64,000 nucleotides of DNA from Cylicocyclus nassatus (GCA_958299035.1 CATQJL010000305.1:69346792-69410791), one strand, 5' to 3'; counted from the stretch's first letter, positions 35,501 to 45,474 are shown. Numbers and translations are program-made. Notes: generated from the letters alone by a model not told the origin.

Positions 35501-36260
35501 CAGAAGCCTAAAAAATGCATTTAGCAATAACTGAGTGTTTCACTTTATATTTGGTCGCTTCCTTGACAGTAAAGAAGGGCAAACCAGATATGAGATGTAT
35601 TGATTGTCTATTATGTCTTCCTCTCTCTCACTTCGAGAGTTTGATTTAGCGTACTTCAAAGCAGTCAAGTGAGTAAAACCCAATACGGCTTAAAAACGGT
35701 ACCTCCGAAAAAATACATACCTGTAAAGCCCTAGTGTATGCAGCTGCTAACTCACGGCGCATTGTGTGCTCACTCAAAAAGCTGATGAGCTTTTCCCAAC
35801 GATGGAAATCTCCCTAGAACTCCTATATGGATTTCATAGATGCCAAGTCTGAATGACTCTTTCCTACCTGAAAACGATCTGCCGCTCTTCTATAGATGCT
35901 AGCAACTTTCTTGAGCAACGGTCTATCTATAATCTTCAGTTTCTGCCAATACTGCATTCTTGTTCGGCGAGCTTTCAGCAGCTTAAGGAAGTCACACAGG
36001 TAGTCAGCATAGAGATCGAAATCTCTAGGTGTTTTCTCCTTAACAGAAAAAAATCAAACAGGTGAAAATTTACTAGAAAAAACTTCAAAGCCTTTTCAAA
36101 AGGCTTATGTATGACTTACATGTTTATTAAGTCTGTACTCGAACTGTCGACAGCGCTTGATGAAAGCAGCTACTTCACTCTCTGTGAACAACTGAACGAA
36201 GCTGAGCTGTTCGAAAGTTGGAAGTAAACTTTCCAAGCTTTGTTCCACGAACTCCCCCAT
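32596..36260 (-). CDS. utp6: UTP6, U3 small nucleolar ribonucleoprotein / SSU processome component
   Basis: Fourteen exons join in phase to 569 codons: 36120-36260, 35868-36038, 35721-35813, 35241-35410, 34769-34845, 34619-34720, 34410-34561, 34062-34158, 33504-33652, 33304-33411, 33176-33256, 32956-33113, 32724-32904 and 32596-32625. The start MGEFVEQSLESLLP and FEYRLNKH match the conserved UTP6 N-terminus. RRTRMQYWQKLK and the segment TRALQIHGQNENLRRDFALW belong to its half-a-TPR (HAT) repeats. Length is close to the human protein (about 597). A basic-acidic linker (RKFITEERGKRKKDADESD) sits between repeats. UTP6 acts in the nucleolus in the pre-40S processome, in early cleavage of pre-rRNA. 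One acceptor (TTTTTGAG at 34846) is slightly unusual. The gene appears intact and repeat-free. Confidence 0.92.
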
Positions 36261-36789
36261 TCCGTGACCAAAACCAATAAAGTGCTGTTAAACGGCTCGG
36301 CAATATCTAAAGTGAGAGTAGATTAAAAATGAGAAGAAGCACTCTTTGGGGCACAAAAATAGTGCGACCCTTTCGACGAATTAGAGCGCGTGGAAGAACA
36401 TCAGGATCTATCACTTAAGTTATGACGTGTGATTAGTCTCAAAAGTTAGAAAAAGGCTAGCTGTCCAGCTCACCTTATGAAAAGAAATTCTTTAGTGACA
36501 AAGCTTCCGAGATAAAACTGGATTCAAAATAAAGGAATAAAATAAGAACCCGCCAAATAGTTCACAAGATAAAGGATGCACATAAATCGAATATGAATTC
36601 TAAAGTTCTCCTATCAATCAATCTCAAATATAAAATAGTCGAACCAGTGTACCACAGATTTCAAACTCTAATTAGTTTACAATTGTCAATCCAAACTCAT
36701 TCATATTTGCGCGTCAGAAATGTAGTGTCTGTAGTCCCCAACATGCGACTGGACGCCTAACCGCATTTTTGCATAGGTAGGGCCACACG
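36261..36789. other. UTP6 upstream / intergenic: nothing recognised
   Basis: AT-rich upstream region of UTP6. No clear core promoter motif or second gene can be supported. Confidence 0.4.
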
Positions 36790-36927
36790 GGTAGGGGAAC
36801 GAAAGCCGCCAGTTTGAGCCGCCTCCGCGGACTGCTGGTCCTGGGACGACATGCAACAACACTGCGAAAGGGACCAGTTGGCCGCGAAAGGCGGCTCAAA
36901 CGGACGGCTTTCGTTCCCCTACCCGGG
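36790..36927. mobile_element. Foldback MITE, GGTAGGGGAACG family, copy 1
   Basis: A 138 bp element with inverted ends GGTAGGGGAACGAAAGCCG and CGGCTTTCGTTCCCCTACC, plus inner inverted GCCGCC/GGCGGC. Same family as 55636-55770. A clean target duplication is not visible at this copy. Confidence 0.75.
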
Positions 36928-37098
36928 ACACTAAGGGATCGGCCATACTATTCCAGATGATTCCTGCGATTCCTATGATTCCCGCACAGTTTAGGCGCCG
37001 CTTAAACGAGCCCGTTCTGCGTTTGTCACTTGGTGCCGCGTAAGGCAAAATCGAATGATTCAGTATCTTGCTGTGAACGTCCTTTTTTCTAATTTTAG

Positions 37099-37230
37099 GT
37101 ATATTCACAGCTCGTTATCAATATGAAGATGTTTTAGAGGTGTTAACGAACGATACACCTGTTTCAGATCTTGCGTTTCACCGAAAACAAGTGTTGCTTT
37201 CACTACATTTACAACTCTATGTCGTGATTT
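37099..37230 (+). repeat. Block A of the Harbinger complex, inverted copy at 43505-43625
   Basis: Contains TTATCAATATGAAGATGTTT and GTTAACGAACGATACACC; about 120 bp is shared with 43505-43625 in reverse orientation. A frame through it reads EVLTNDTPVSDLAFHRKQ and may be a 5' exon of the following gene. It is preceded by a TTTTAG acceptor-like site. Confidence 0.6.
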
Positions 37231-37244
37231 GCATAACAACTTAA

Positions 37245-37655
37245 AGGCAGTGTCTCACCAAAATTTAGTTGCCGAGTTTTTTGCACTTTGCAAGCCTGTC
37301 GGATCCTGTCTAGCACTGTATGGGCCTAAAATCGCACGAAGTTCCCAAAAACCCCGTTTTCTGGAGGCCCAGCGGAAGCAACGTGGAGAGTTGTACCTTC
37401 CAACTTCAGCCTCAGCCACAGTGGCAGCAACAGAGGGGAGGTGGATGCCAAGTGGAGGGACATGTTCAAACGCGTAAGGGGGGAGACCGAAGGAGTCGTC
37501 CGCGCGTACTAAGTCGCTCCTTGCGTACCACTTTGAGCGAATTTTTCTCAGCGTGGAGGGGGTCAAATTGAGTGGGACTTGTTGCAATGGACTATTTAGA
37601 CGTCTAAAAGAATATGTGAAAATCCGCGGACCTCAACTTTGGTGAGACACTGCCT
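37245..37655. mobile_element. TTAA-flanked non-autonomous element
   Basis: A 411 bp insert with terminal repeats AGGCAGTGTCTCACCAAA and its complement, and an exact TTAA on both sides (37241-37244 and 37656-37659). TTAA duplication is typical of piggyBac-type transposition (inference). It splits block A from the MADF gene. Related ends occur at 62978-63316. Confidence 0.8.
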
Positions 37656-37736
37656 TTAAGTCGTGTTGTTTGCTCTCTCTACATTTACAACTTTATGTCG
37701 TAACTCCTTATCTCAAAGTTCTCTTTTGCAGGCAGG

Positions 37737-38762
37737 ATGAACATCAGAGAACACATCGCAATTTTAGTGGAAAAGCATCCGAACCTATGGTTGCCATCGC
37801 ATGATGACTATCACAATAAGGACCTGCGCGCCACATGGAACAAAATTGTCGATTTGTTGCTTGAACGTGGTATCGCGGCTGATTGTAAGTTAATTAAAAC
37901 TTTTTTTTCAACTTTATCAAGGGTCGTTTCCGTAGATGATGTGAAAATGAAATGGAAGGCGATGCGCAGTAGGTACAGGAAGTGCCGAAAGGGAAAATCA
38001 GGACAAGCAGCAACTCGCACAGGAATTTTCAGATATCTGGCATTTCCGGATCAAGCTGAAGTGGACGCGTACGTCTCTCTAACGCTACTAATTTTGAAAC
38101 GAAATTTGCTGTATTTCAGGCCGCGAGTTTCGAATTTAAATGTGAGCGATGAGGAGGACGTGAACGATGAAAACGGTAGAGCCCTATGCTCTTCTTACAC
38201 AATACATCGGAACTGTTTTAGATTTTCCATCGTAGTTCTCAATACGGATCAACGAACCGAAAGAGTCCTGTTGAAGAAATAGAGATACCGCCACTTGGAC
38301 AGCGTTCTAAAAAGAAAAAGACCCAGACCCCGAAAAGATCCCGAGTGGTTGACATGTGTGATGAAGGTAAGATACTTCCCCACGCATTCTTCAACTGATC
38401 TGCTCGGTTTCAGATAGAGGTGCTCTTCGCGAGGCAATAAACACAGTTAAAGAAAGGGTGGAGGCGGTTAGAAGGAATGACAAGTTCGATACGTTTGGTG
38501 AGTTTTCAGGCTCAATTGATCGAGCTATTCGGTGTTTTCAGGCATTTTCGTGGCTCAAAACCTGAGAGATATGGACGAAGCGAAAGCTCAAGAGAAGATA
38601 CATGTCATAGTAACGACTCTGGTGACGGAAGTTAGACATGTCACTACACTGCAGGAATTTCGCCAGTGCTTAGAAGAGGCATATCGATCTAAGAGCAGTC
38701 TGCCAATCCAAGTAGTCAAGCACTACGAAGACAATGTAAGAGAACCATCTCCCGAAGAATGA
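37737..38762 (+). CDS. MADF/Myb-like DNA-binding protein of a PIF/Harbinger element
   Basis: The start MNIREHIAILVEKHPNLW opens a MADF-type (Myb/SANT-like) domain with YHNKDLRATWNKIVDLL. After an intron (donor 37887, acceptor about 37936), VKMKWKAMRSRYRKCRKGK and FRYLAFPDQ complete the fold. Later exons give VSDEEDVNDE, a basic KKKKTQTPKRSR stretch, then REAINTVKERVEAVRR and GIFVAQNLRDMDEAKAQEK. The last part resembles the C-terminal BESS-like segment of MADF proteins; the stop is at 38760-38762. Phases agree except at one junction near 38233, so the gene may be slightly decayed or carry an exon edge I misplaced. PIF/Harbinger elements encode such a second protein, which helps the transposase reach DNA and the nucleus. 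Here it is convergent with the transposase. Confidence 0.7.
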
Positions 38763-39684
38763 TTTTGAGTGCATTTTCTTTGTTTACTTTTCATTTTTTT
38801 GTTACCAGTAGCTTTAGCAGTTCCACACTTTGAGAAGCATTCGATAGACTCTTTAGTAAGATTCTTAGTCTTTGGATCTCGGTGAAGTACGGTTGATACG
38901 ATAGGGTTTACATTTTCGAAGCTTTTGTACAGTTTTGGATTTCAAGAAGAAGTAAAAGTTTATCGTGATTATATTCATCACTTCGTATAAATGGCACGTG
39001 AGTATATGTTGAGAACGATATAGGAAAACGAAAACATTGTAGGCACGCAGATGTATTTACAGACCGAAGTTCGGCTTCATGCGAGATATACCCGAAAACG
39101 CTTATTGATGATGGGGAAAAGTGGCAATATAAAAGACAGCTAAGATGGAGGTAAGGTTTCCTCCCAGGGTTAAGACAATACGCAAGTCTCATCTTTCGTG
39201 ACCGTATAAATCAACGTAGTATTGCGTTATAAGATCTCTCGCAGCACCGCCTGTTTGTAGAAGATCCGTGTTCCTCAGTGGATGGTACGCGTTTTGTGCA
39301 CGTCTAAATCTATCCAATTCTGCCAAGCTGTCCTGGCTTCGGGGAAGCATGTTGTGAAGGATCTATAGCCATTGCTCAATACCTCAATGTCAGGAATCGC
39401 TTCAATAGTCAACTGGGCTAACCATGAGGGAAACAACCATCCGCTTAGCTCGCTCTGGAGTCAAGGTCATCCGCGTCATCAAAATTTGGAAACGCTGAGC
39501 CAGCAAACCAAAGGTTCTATCATATGCTGAGCTCTAAATACTATTCCTCCACATCGTCATGTCGACTAGGTGATAAGTTACTCGCTTAATTGTCGGTTGA
39601 ATCGCCTTCTATCTCCTGTAGTCGTTTCGGGCTCTCTATACGGTCTGATAAATCTGCGGCCCTGAGCGAAGCCGCCGTCCACCA

Positions 39685-40273
39685 CTCAGATAACCGCCGG
39701 TGGCAGGCGGCCATGCGAATTTTGAGCAAGCGCGCACCGAAAAAATAGTTCGTTGATTTTTTGCGGCCCGCTTGCAGAAATTTGGAAGAAAGTTGGCGAA
39801 ATCAAAGACGAATGCTTGAAGAACAATCGCGGTTTCTTTATGGATTAGCTGCGGCGCAGTGGCCGCATTCTCGCGGACTTTCCGCGAAAATATGCAAAAA
39901 TTTCGAGGGCCGCACGGTCCTTTGTGGAGGACCGCGCAACCCCCAGGTACTTTCCGCTGAGAGAAAGTACCTCAAACTTGAGTAATTAAACCAACGGTGA
40001 CACCTCTGCCACACAGAGTCTTACCTGCGCTCGACGTACGCCCGAAAATGCCTTAAAAGAGTCCGAGCGCTTGCTGAAAGTTTGGCCAGCGCTCGCTGAA
40101 AGAAATTATTTGCCGAGCGCTTGCAAAAAATGCTGTATTGCTGCCCTCTTGCAGAATATGCGACCGTAAAGGAAGTGCCGCCCGCTGAAGGTTTGGCCAC
40201 GCCCCAAAATTCTGCTGACCGCCTGCAGAAAAGCGCGAGTTTGCGGACCGCCTGCCCCCGGCGATTATCTGAG
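39685..40273 (-). mobile_element. 589 bp TIR element inside the transposase, carrying an SL RNA-like unit (copy 1)
   Basis: Terminal inverted repeats CTCAGATAATCGCCGG and CTCAGATAACCGCCGG, continuing into GCAGGCGG. The 2-bp sequence TG (CA on plus) flanks both ends; removing the insert plus one TG restores the transposase reading YHFLVDGGF. The inside is GC-rich, with degenerate motifs such as GCAAGCGCTCGGCAAA. No protein is evident. Superfamily unknown. An identical-length copy is at 43841-44429. Confidence 0.85.
39866..39992 (-). ncRNA. SL RNA-like unit, copy 1
   Basis: Reverse-strand equivalent of 44122-44248. The 22-nt leader-like sequence is the complement of 39971-39992, with GT immediately downstream. 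The same three hairpins and Sm-like site follow. See the copy at 44122 for details. Confidence 0.55.
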
Positions 40274-41274
40274 CAGGAAATGATATTGGACAGGGCCCAC
40301 TCTTCCAAACCCTCTCCTGGGAGGGAAAACATCATCGTGACGTTCCAGCCATCTCTGAATTCCCGAATCAAACCTCCGTATTTTCTCATTAGCGAACCAG
40401 ACGTTGATAGGGGAATTCCGAAACACGCCAGCATCACCACGGCGACCAGGAGCTCCAACGTCGTACGCCATAAAGCGATAATCACAATCGCATATTGCCA
40501 GGAGAATGATCGAGTGGTAATGTTTAAGTTCCAGAACATACTTCCAGAGCGGGCGGGCTTCTAAACACACATTGTCGTTGTATACATCTTGATCTTGCAT
40601 AAGCACTGAGAACCTGGATATTTATGTGTTTGCCGTCCATGAACTCACCGCCCTGGGGTAGTCAAACCGTGCCTGTGTCTTTCTGTCTACTTCCTCTAGT
40701 CTCGCACGTGTTAGAGGTGGAAAAGCAACATTATGCAGAACTGAATCACGATTGGTGGTAATGCATATAGCCGGCGTTCTGCTTATACCCCTTATTATGG
40801 CTTCTGCCACCTCCTCTACCACATTCGATACTGTTGTTTTCCCCATTTCTATGTCCAAAGCATAAGCGGTGTAAGTCCCACTCTGCGTCACAAATCTGAA
40901 GGGACAATGCATGTTATCAGCGGTTTAGTTCACGTTATCAGTTCCCCAAGCTTTCACCTGAGGTAGATCATCAGTCTGTGACGGCCGGTTACTGGATCAA
41001 GTTGAGTACGGGGATGCTCTAACCCACTTCCTATTCTTTCATGGAGGTCCTCAAATTCATCAGGCAAGAGCTTGATGAATTCGAGAAAACCCTCAGGCCT
41101 CCTCGTAACCAGGTGTTCGTCAAAAATCCGGAAGCGAGTTTCAACGAATCGAATGTGCTCTTGCCGCACATACTGCCGCCTCCGCCGCGGAGATATCTGG
41201 CCTGCAGTAGGCTCGCTCATAGCGTACAAAAACTCCAAACTTTCCAAAAAATTCGATAATGATTCGTAGCTCAT

Positions 41275-43504
41275 TCTGCAACATACAAGGTAATTGAAGG
41301 ATGACTGCGCTACACTACAAAGTTACGAACGCGATGCATGCACATGTCAGTGCAGTTCGCCTCCTCCCCCGACATCAAGGTATTCTCCGAAATAAAGTTT
41401 AAATACACTGGGAGCAAATTATCTATCCAAATTTCGTAACAGCTGAAAAGGAGTCTGCTAAAACCCTAGAAGAGATGGCGCAGACAAAAAGACGTAGGTT
41501 CTCTGATGAAAAAGATTCTAGGTTAGTCAAAGCTGTGATTGTATTCCTCCCATTTATGGCCGAAGAACTAACATTGTTGAAGCAAGGCGAGGTGTAATGT
41601 TAGCAAAAGCGAAAAAAATTGTTTCCTCACATGATACACACAAAAAAGTAGCAAAATCTTTACTCAGAATTTCATCATCGCAAACTCTTTTGACTATTCT
41701 AAACAAAAGTGAATAATGCCGCTGTGGGAATATTTACATCATCACATTGTTATCTTTATTCAATCAATCCAAAAATCAATGTTGAAGAAACCGGGGTTTG
41801 ATTATTAAGCAAAAGGTCTACTGTGGCAAAGAACCACCACGAGTTATGGCGACTCCCCCTCAATACTTCGTGCAGTCAATTAGTTGACAGCAAAAATGTT
41901 CACTGCTAAAGGAACTCGCGTTGATAAATGATAAGATAGTAGATTGCAGTACAAACTTACATTGTCATGAGTAGAGAATCATTTTGGATGTGTCCTATGC
42001 TAAGATGCTTGTTATGCGACCACAGATTTCTCCGTCCTTAAGCATGAACCCACTCCTTCTTTCTAATACAAACCTATAAGTGAATACTACACGGCTTGCT
42101 TATGGATACCAAATAGTAATTATATCCAAGATCACAAGAATAGAAAAGCAAGTAACATACCAGCACACTACTCCTTGAAGTGATCCAGTCAGCTATATGT
42201 CTGAAGCATGTGATAATAATGAGGCGATTCCCTAAATATTACATCCTTCATTTTGAGTACTAGCTACACTACAGCAGGTGTAAGAACAGATACTTTGCAC
42301 AACAATATAGTCATTCTTGACTTGAAAATAAAGTGACCTAATGCTTCTAGTGTTCTCGGTGGATCTAGAAAATAGCATCGTTGGATCTCACAAGGGAAGG
42401 ACCTTCGGTCGAAGTGGGATTCGCACACGTGATGTAAATCATTGTGCTGTTCTAGGGACACTAATAACAAATCCGTGTTCCTTAGCTGCTCAATGATCTT
42501 CTGGGAAAATTTACGAGCGATGGTTTAACCAGGATGATCACTAATCGCTCAAGTTAGCGCGCCGAGAAATGTCAGTTGTAGAGGTATGGCCGAGTAGGTA
42601 ACTGGAAAACTATGGAGAAAGAGTGGTAAAAGTTACGAATATTTATGTTCCAAACATTCTCATTTTGTAGAATGTATTGTTTGATATGTATCCTTGGAGG
42701 ACTCTAAGGCAGGAAAACACCCGAAACCCGTTGAATAATTTGCAAAAATGCAAGTATATTCAGAACATAAGTATTCCGAACGTTTACCACCTCCTCTATA
42801 GTCTCTGCAGCTATCCAATCGGCCTCCCTCCAGAAACGACATTTCTCGGCGCCGCTAACTTAAGCCATTCGTGGCCTGGGGAAACCATCGCTCGTAAATT
42901 TTCCCAGAAGATCATTGAGCAGCTAAGGAACACGGATTTGTTATTAGTGCCCCAAGACCAGCACAATGATATGCATCGTGTGTGGGAACCCCACTTCGAC
43001 CGAGGGTCCTTTCCTTGTCAGTAAGTCCGCCAAGCATGAGCAAATGAAAGTATGGTGACGTGAGAAAGATATTTGCTTTGAACTTGATTTCAATCATATA
43101 CTCTCAAAAACACAAGGAACATGCGCAATTAATATAAGACTAGCTTATCTGGGCATTGAGCAAGCATCGCTTCCAATTATGCTCTTCTGCGCATGGTTTC
43201 TTCGCTACTCGACTGAAAATAGAAGAGCTAACTGGGATACCAGCCCACCTCCATGTTTATACAGATATAAAGTAGATATAAGCATGAGAAGCGTTTTCTA
43301 CACACGATGGCATATGAAAGGGAATCGGGAAAGTTATGAAAAGAGTTCCGTCATAGCAACACAACGCTGCATCATTTCGCTATGAGAACAAGATGCATTC
43401 CCACAGAGTTGCATGCGGCGGAGAAAACAAAAAAACGCAGCCTTCACAAAACTTAGACAGCATACCTGGTGCTAAGCATTCAGCAACCATACACGCTGGC
43501 GACA
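41275..43504. other. Spacer of the inverted duplication; short inverted repeat with a shared frame
   Basis: Two inverted copies of about 145 bp (42395-42540 and 42876-43022) both encode KFSQKIIEQLRNTDLLLV. The minus copy ends HHVCESHFDRRSFPC, faintly like the C..HF end of a THAP finger (weak inference). The plus copy ends at a GTAAGT donor (43023). No complete gene can be drawn. The rest is AT-rich and featureless. Confidence 0.45.
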
Positions 43505-43636
43505 TAAGTTGTAAATGTAGTAAAAGCAACACTTGTTTTCGGTGAAACGCAAGATCTGAAACAGGTGTATCGTTCGTTAACACCTCTAAAACATCTTCAT
43601 ATTGATAACGAGGTGTGAATATATTCGCACCTCGTT
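43505..43636. repeat. Block A copy, ending in a 30 bp palindrome at the junction with block B
   Basis: 43505-43606 is the inverse of part of 37099-37230. It ends in AACGAGGTGTGAATA/TATTCGCACCTCGTT (43607-43636), an almost perfect palindrome, after which the transposase copy begins mid-codon region (..RFMAYDVG). Confidence 0.7.
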
Positions 43637-43840
43637 CGCTTTATGGCGTACGACGTTGGAGCCCCTGGTCGCCGTGGTGATGCTGGCGTGTTTCGGAATT
43701 CCCCTATCAACGTCTGGTTCGCTAATGAGAAAATACGGAGGTTTGATTCGGGAATTCAGAGATGGCTGGAACGTCACGATGATGTTTTCCCTCCCAGGAG
43801 AGGGTTTGGAAGAGTGGGCCCTGTCCAATATCATTTCCTG

Positions 43841-44429
43841 CTCAGATAATCGCCGGGGGCAGGCGGTCCGCAAACTCGCGCTTTTCTGCAGGCGGTCAGC
43901 AGAATTTTGGGGCGTGGCCAAACCTTCAGCGGGCGGCACTTCCTTTACGGTCGCATATTCTGCAAGAGGGCAGCAATACAGCATTTTTTGCAAGCGCTCG
44001 GCAAATAATTTCTTTCAGCGAGCGCTGGCCAAACTTTCAGCAAGCGCTCGGACTCTTTTAAGGCATTTTCGGGCGTACGTCGAGCGCAGGTAAGACTCTG
44101 TGTGGCAGAGGTGTCACCGTTGGTTTAATTACTCAAGTTTGAGGTACTTTCTCTCAGCGGAAAGTACCTGGGGGTTGCGCGGTCCTCCACAAAGGACCGT
44201 GCGGCCCTCGAAATTTTTGCATATTTTCGCGGAAAGTCCGCGAGAATGCGGCCACTGCGCCGCAGATAATCCATAAAGAAACCGCGATTGTTCTTCAAGC
44301 ATTCGTCTTTGATTTCGCCAACTTTCTTCCAAATTTCTGCAAGCGGGCCGCAAAAAATCAACGAACTATTTTTTCGGTGCGCGCTTGCTCAAAATTCGCA
44401 TGGCCGCCTGCCACCGGCGGTTATCTGAG
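43841..44429 (+). mobile_element. 589 bp TIR element carrying an SL RNA-like unit (copy 2)
   Basis: Same as 39685-40273 in opposite orientation, with TG at 43839-43840 and 44430-44431. Motifs related to TTTCAGCAAGCGCTCGG recur at about 43985-44055, giving a degenerate internal repeat. The SL RNA-like unit lies at 44122-44248. Confidence 0.85.
44122..44248 (+). ncRNA. SL RNA-like unit, copy 2 (candidate spliced-leader RNA gene)
   Basis: Positions 44122-44143 (GGTTTAATTACTCAAG then TTTGAG) match nematode SL1 at 21 of 22 positions; the difference is T for C at 44132. GT follows at 44144, as at an SL donor. Hairpin I: AGGTACTTTC/GAAAGTACCT (44142-44151 with 44160-44169). Hairpin II: GCGCGGTCCT/AGGACCGTGC (44177-44186 with 44193-44202). 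An Sm-like AAATTTTTG is at 44211-44219. Hairpin III: a 12-bp stem around TTCGCGGA/TCCGCGAG (44222-44248). Leader, donor, two stems, Sm site and third stem are the known SL RNA layout, but the body does not resemble canonical SL1 RNA. Expression is unknown; the unit sits in a transposable element. Confidence 0.6.
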
Positions 44430-45164
44430 TGGTGGACGGCGGCTTCGCTCAGGGCCGCAGATTTATCAGACCGTATAGAGAGCCCGAAACGACTACAGGA
44501 GATAGAAGGCGATTCAACCGACAATTAAGCGAGTAACTTATCACCTAGTCGACATGACGATGTGGAGGAATAGTATTTAGAGCTCAGCATATGATAGAAC
44601 CTTTGGTTTGCTGGCTCAGCGTTTCCAAATTTTGATGACGCGGATGACCTTGACTCCAGAGCGAGCTAAGCGGATGGTTGTTTCCCTCATGGTTAGCCCA
44701 GTTGACTATTGAAGCGATTCCTGACATTGAGGTATTGAGCAATGGCTATAGATCCTTCACAACATGCTTCCCCGAAGACAGGACAGCTTGGCAGAATTGG
44801 AGAGATTTAGACGTGCACAAAACGCGTACCATCCACTGAGGAACACGGATCTTCTACAAACAGGCGGTGCTGCGAGAGATCTTATAACGCAATACTACGT
44901 TGATTTATACGGTCACGAAAGATGAGACTTGCGTATTGTCTTAACCCTGGGAGGAAACCTTACCTCCATCTTAGCTGTCTTTTATATTGCCACTTTTCCC
45001 CATCATCAATAAGCGTTTTCGGGTATATCTCGTATGAAGCCGAACTTCGGTCTGTAAATACATCTGCGTGCCTACAATGTTTTCGTTTTCCTAAATCGTT
45101 CTCAACATATACTCACGTGCCATTTATACGAAGGATGAATATAATCACGATAAACTTTTCCCTC

Positions 45165-45437
45165 TTTCCCACGGGGGTGATCAGCATGCTCGATTACCCC
45201 CCTGTGCCAACTCCCAGCCCCGTAGCTCAAATTTTGCAAAAAATCGATAAAATCGATATCGATCGATGACGAAAAGTAGCCTATGACACCCGCCGGGGCC
45301 CGAAGTGCATGTGTGCCAAGTTTGGTCCGGATCGGTTCAGAAATGGAATTTCTATTCGGAACATAGTACAGACAGACAGACAGACATACATACAGACATA
45401 CAGACATACAAACAGACATTCAGCTTTATATATAAGA
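45165..45437 (-). mobile_element. Helitron-like element, copy 2 (3'-truncated)
   Basis: On the minus strand it begins TCTTATATATAAAGCTGAAT (5' end at 45437), then the TGTC/TGTA microsatellite, the CTTGGCACACATG segment, ATCGAT-rich sequence and GGGGCTGGGAGTTGGC. It stops at the edge of the block B arm, so the 3' hairpin/CTAG end is missing. Confidence 0.7.
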
Positions 45438-45474
45438 CCAGTCCAAAGCGCCGCTTTGCGGCGCTTTGGACTGG
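45438..45474. repeat. Perfect 17-bp hairpin next to the Helitron 5' end
   Basis: CCAGTCCAAAGCGCCGC, loop TTT, then its exact complement. It directly abuts the 5' terminus of the Helitron-like copy. Confidence 0.8.

Larger units (their letters stand above)
38954..40475. repeat. Left arm (block B) of a 1.5 kb inverted duplication
   Basis: Nearly identical to the reverse complement of 43636-45153. It carries the 3' half of the Harbinger transposase, the inserted 589 bp element and sequence beyond the transposase stop. Differences are few (for example in TCATGCGAGA versus TCGTATGAAG). Confidence 0.92.
39189..41274 (-). pseudogene. PIF/Harbinger transposase, decayed and interrupted
   Basis: Read on the minus strand. 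Exon 1 (41274-40958) ends HRLMIYL and splices to FVTQSGTYTAYALDIEMG (from 40895). FMDGKHINIQ near 40620 gives the first catalytic aspartate but is one base out of frame with the preceding FDYP. SIILLAICDCDYRFMAYDVG and APGRRGDAGVFRNS hold the second. GPVQYHFL is cut by the 589 bp element and resumes VDGGFAQGRRFIRPYREPE, with the third acidic residue, then RRRFNRQLSE, FGLLAQRFQILMTRMTL and, after a further intron, ILHNMLPRSQDSLAELDRF to the stop at 39189. At least three frameshifts are seen (near 40630, 40535 and 39525), so it is not functional as written. The family moves DNA elements by a DDE-type reaction. Confidence 0.85.
43636..45153 (+). pseudogene. Right arm (block B copy): 3' half of the Harbinger transposase
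   Basis: Inverted duplicate of 38954-40475. It starts at RFMAYDVGAPGRRGDAGVF (43640 on), is interrupted by the second 589 bp element (43841-44429), resumes VDGGFAQGRR, and reaches the same stop at 44923-44925. It lacks the transposase N-terminal half and is truncated where a Helitron-like copy abuts (about 45160). Confidence 0.88.

Noticed and set aside
35478..35513. Possible extra UTP6 exon between exons 3 and 4
   Set aside because: It reads through stops in the required phase; joining 35721 directly to 35410 keeps the frame and aligns well with UTP6.
40021..40564. Long open frames on both strands through the 589 bp element (also 43586-44093)
   Set aside because: They are shadow frames across a GC-rich inserted element and the out-of-frame transposase.
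44122..44143. Leader-like match explained as a retroposed trans-spliced mRNA
   Set aside because: Possible but less likely: the leader is followed directly by GT, hairpins and an Sm-like site, inside an element with TIRs. No cDNA-like coding or poly(A) follows.
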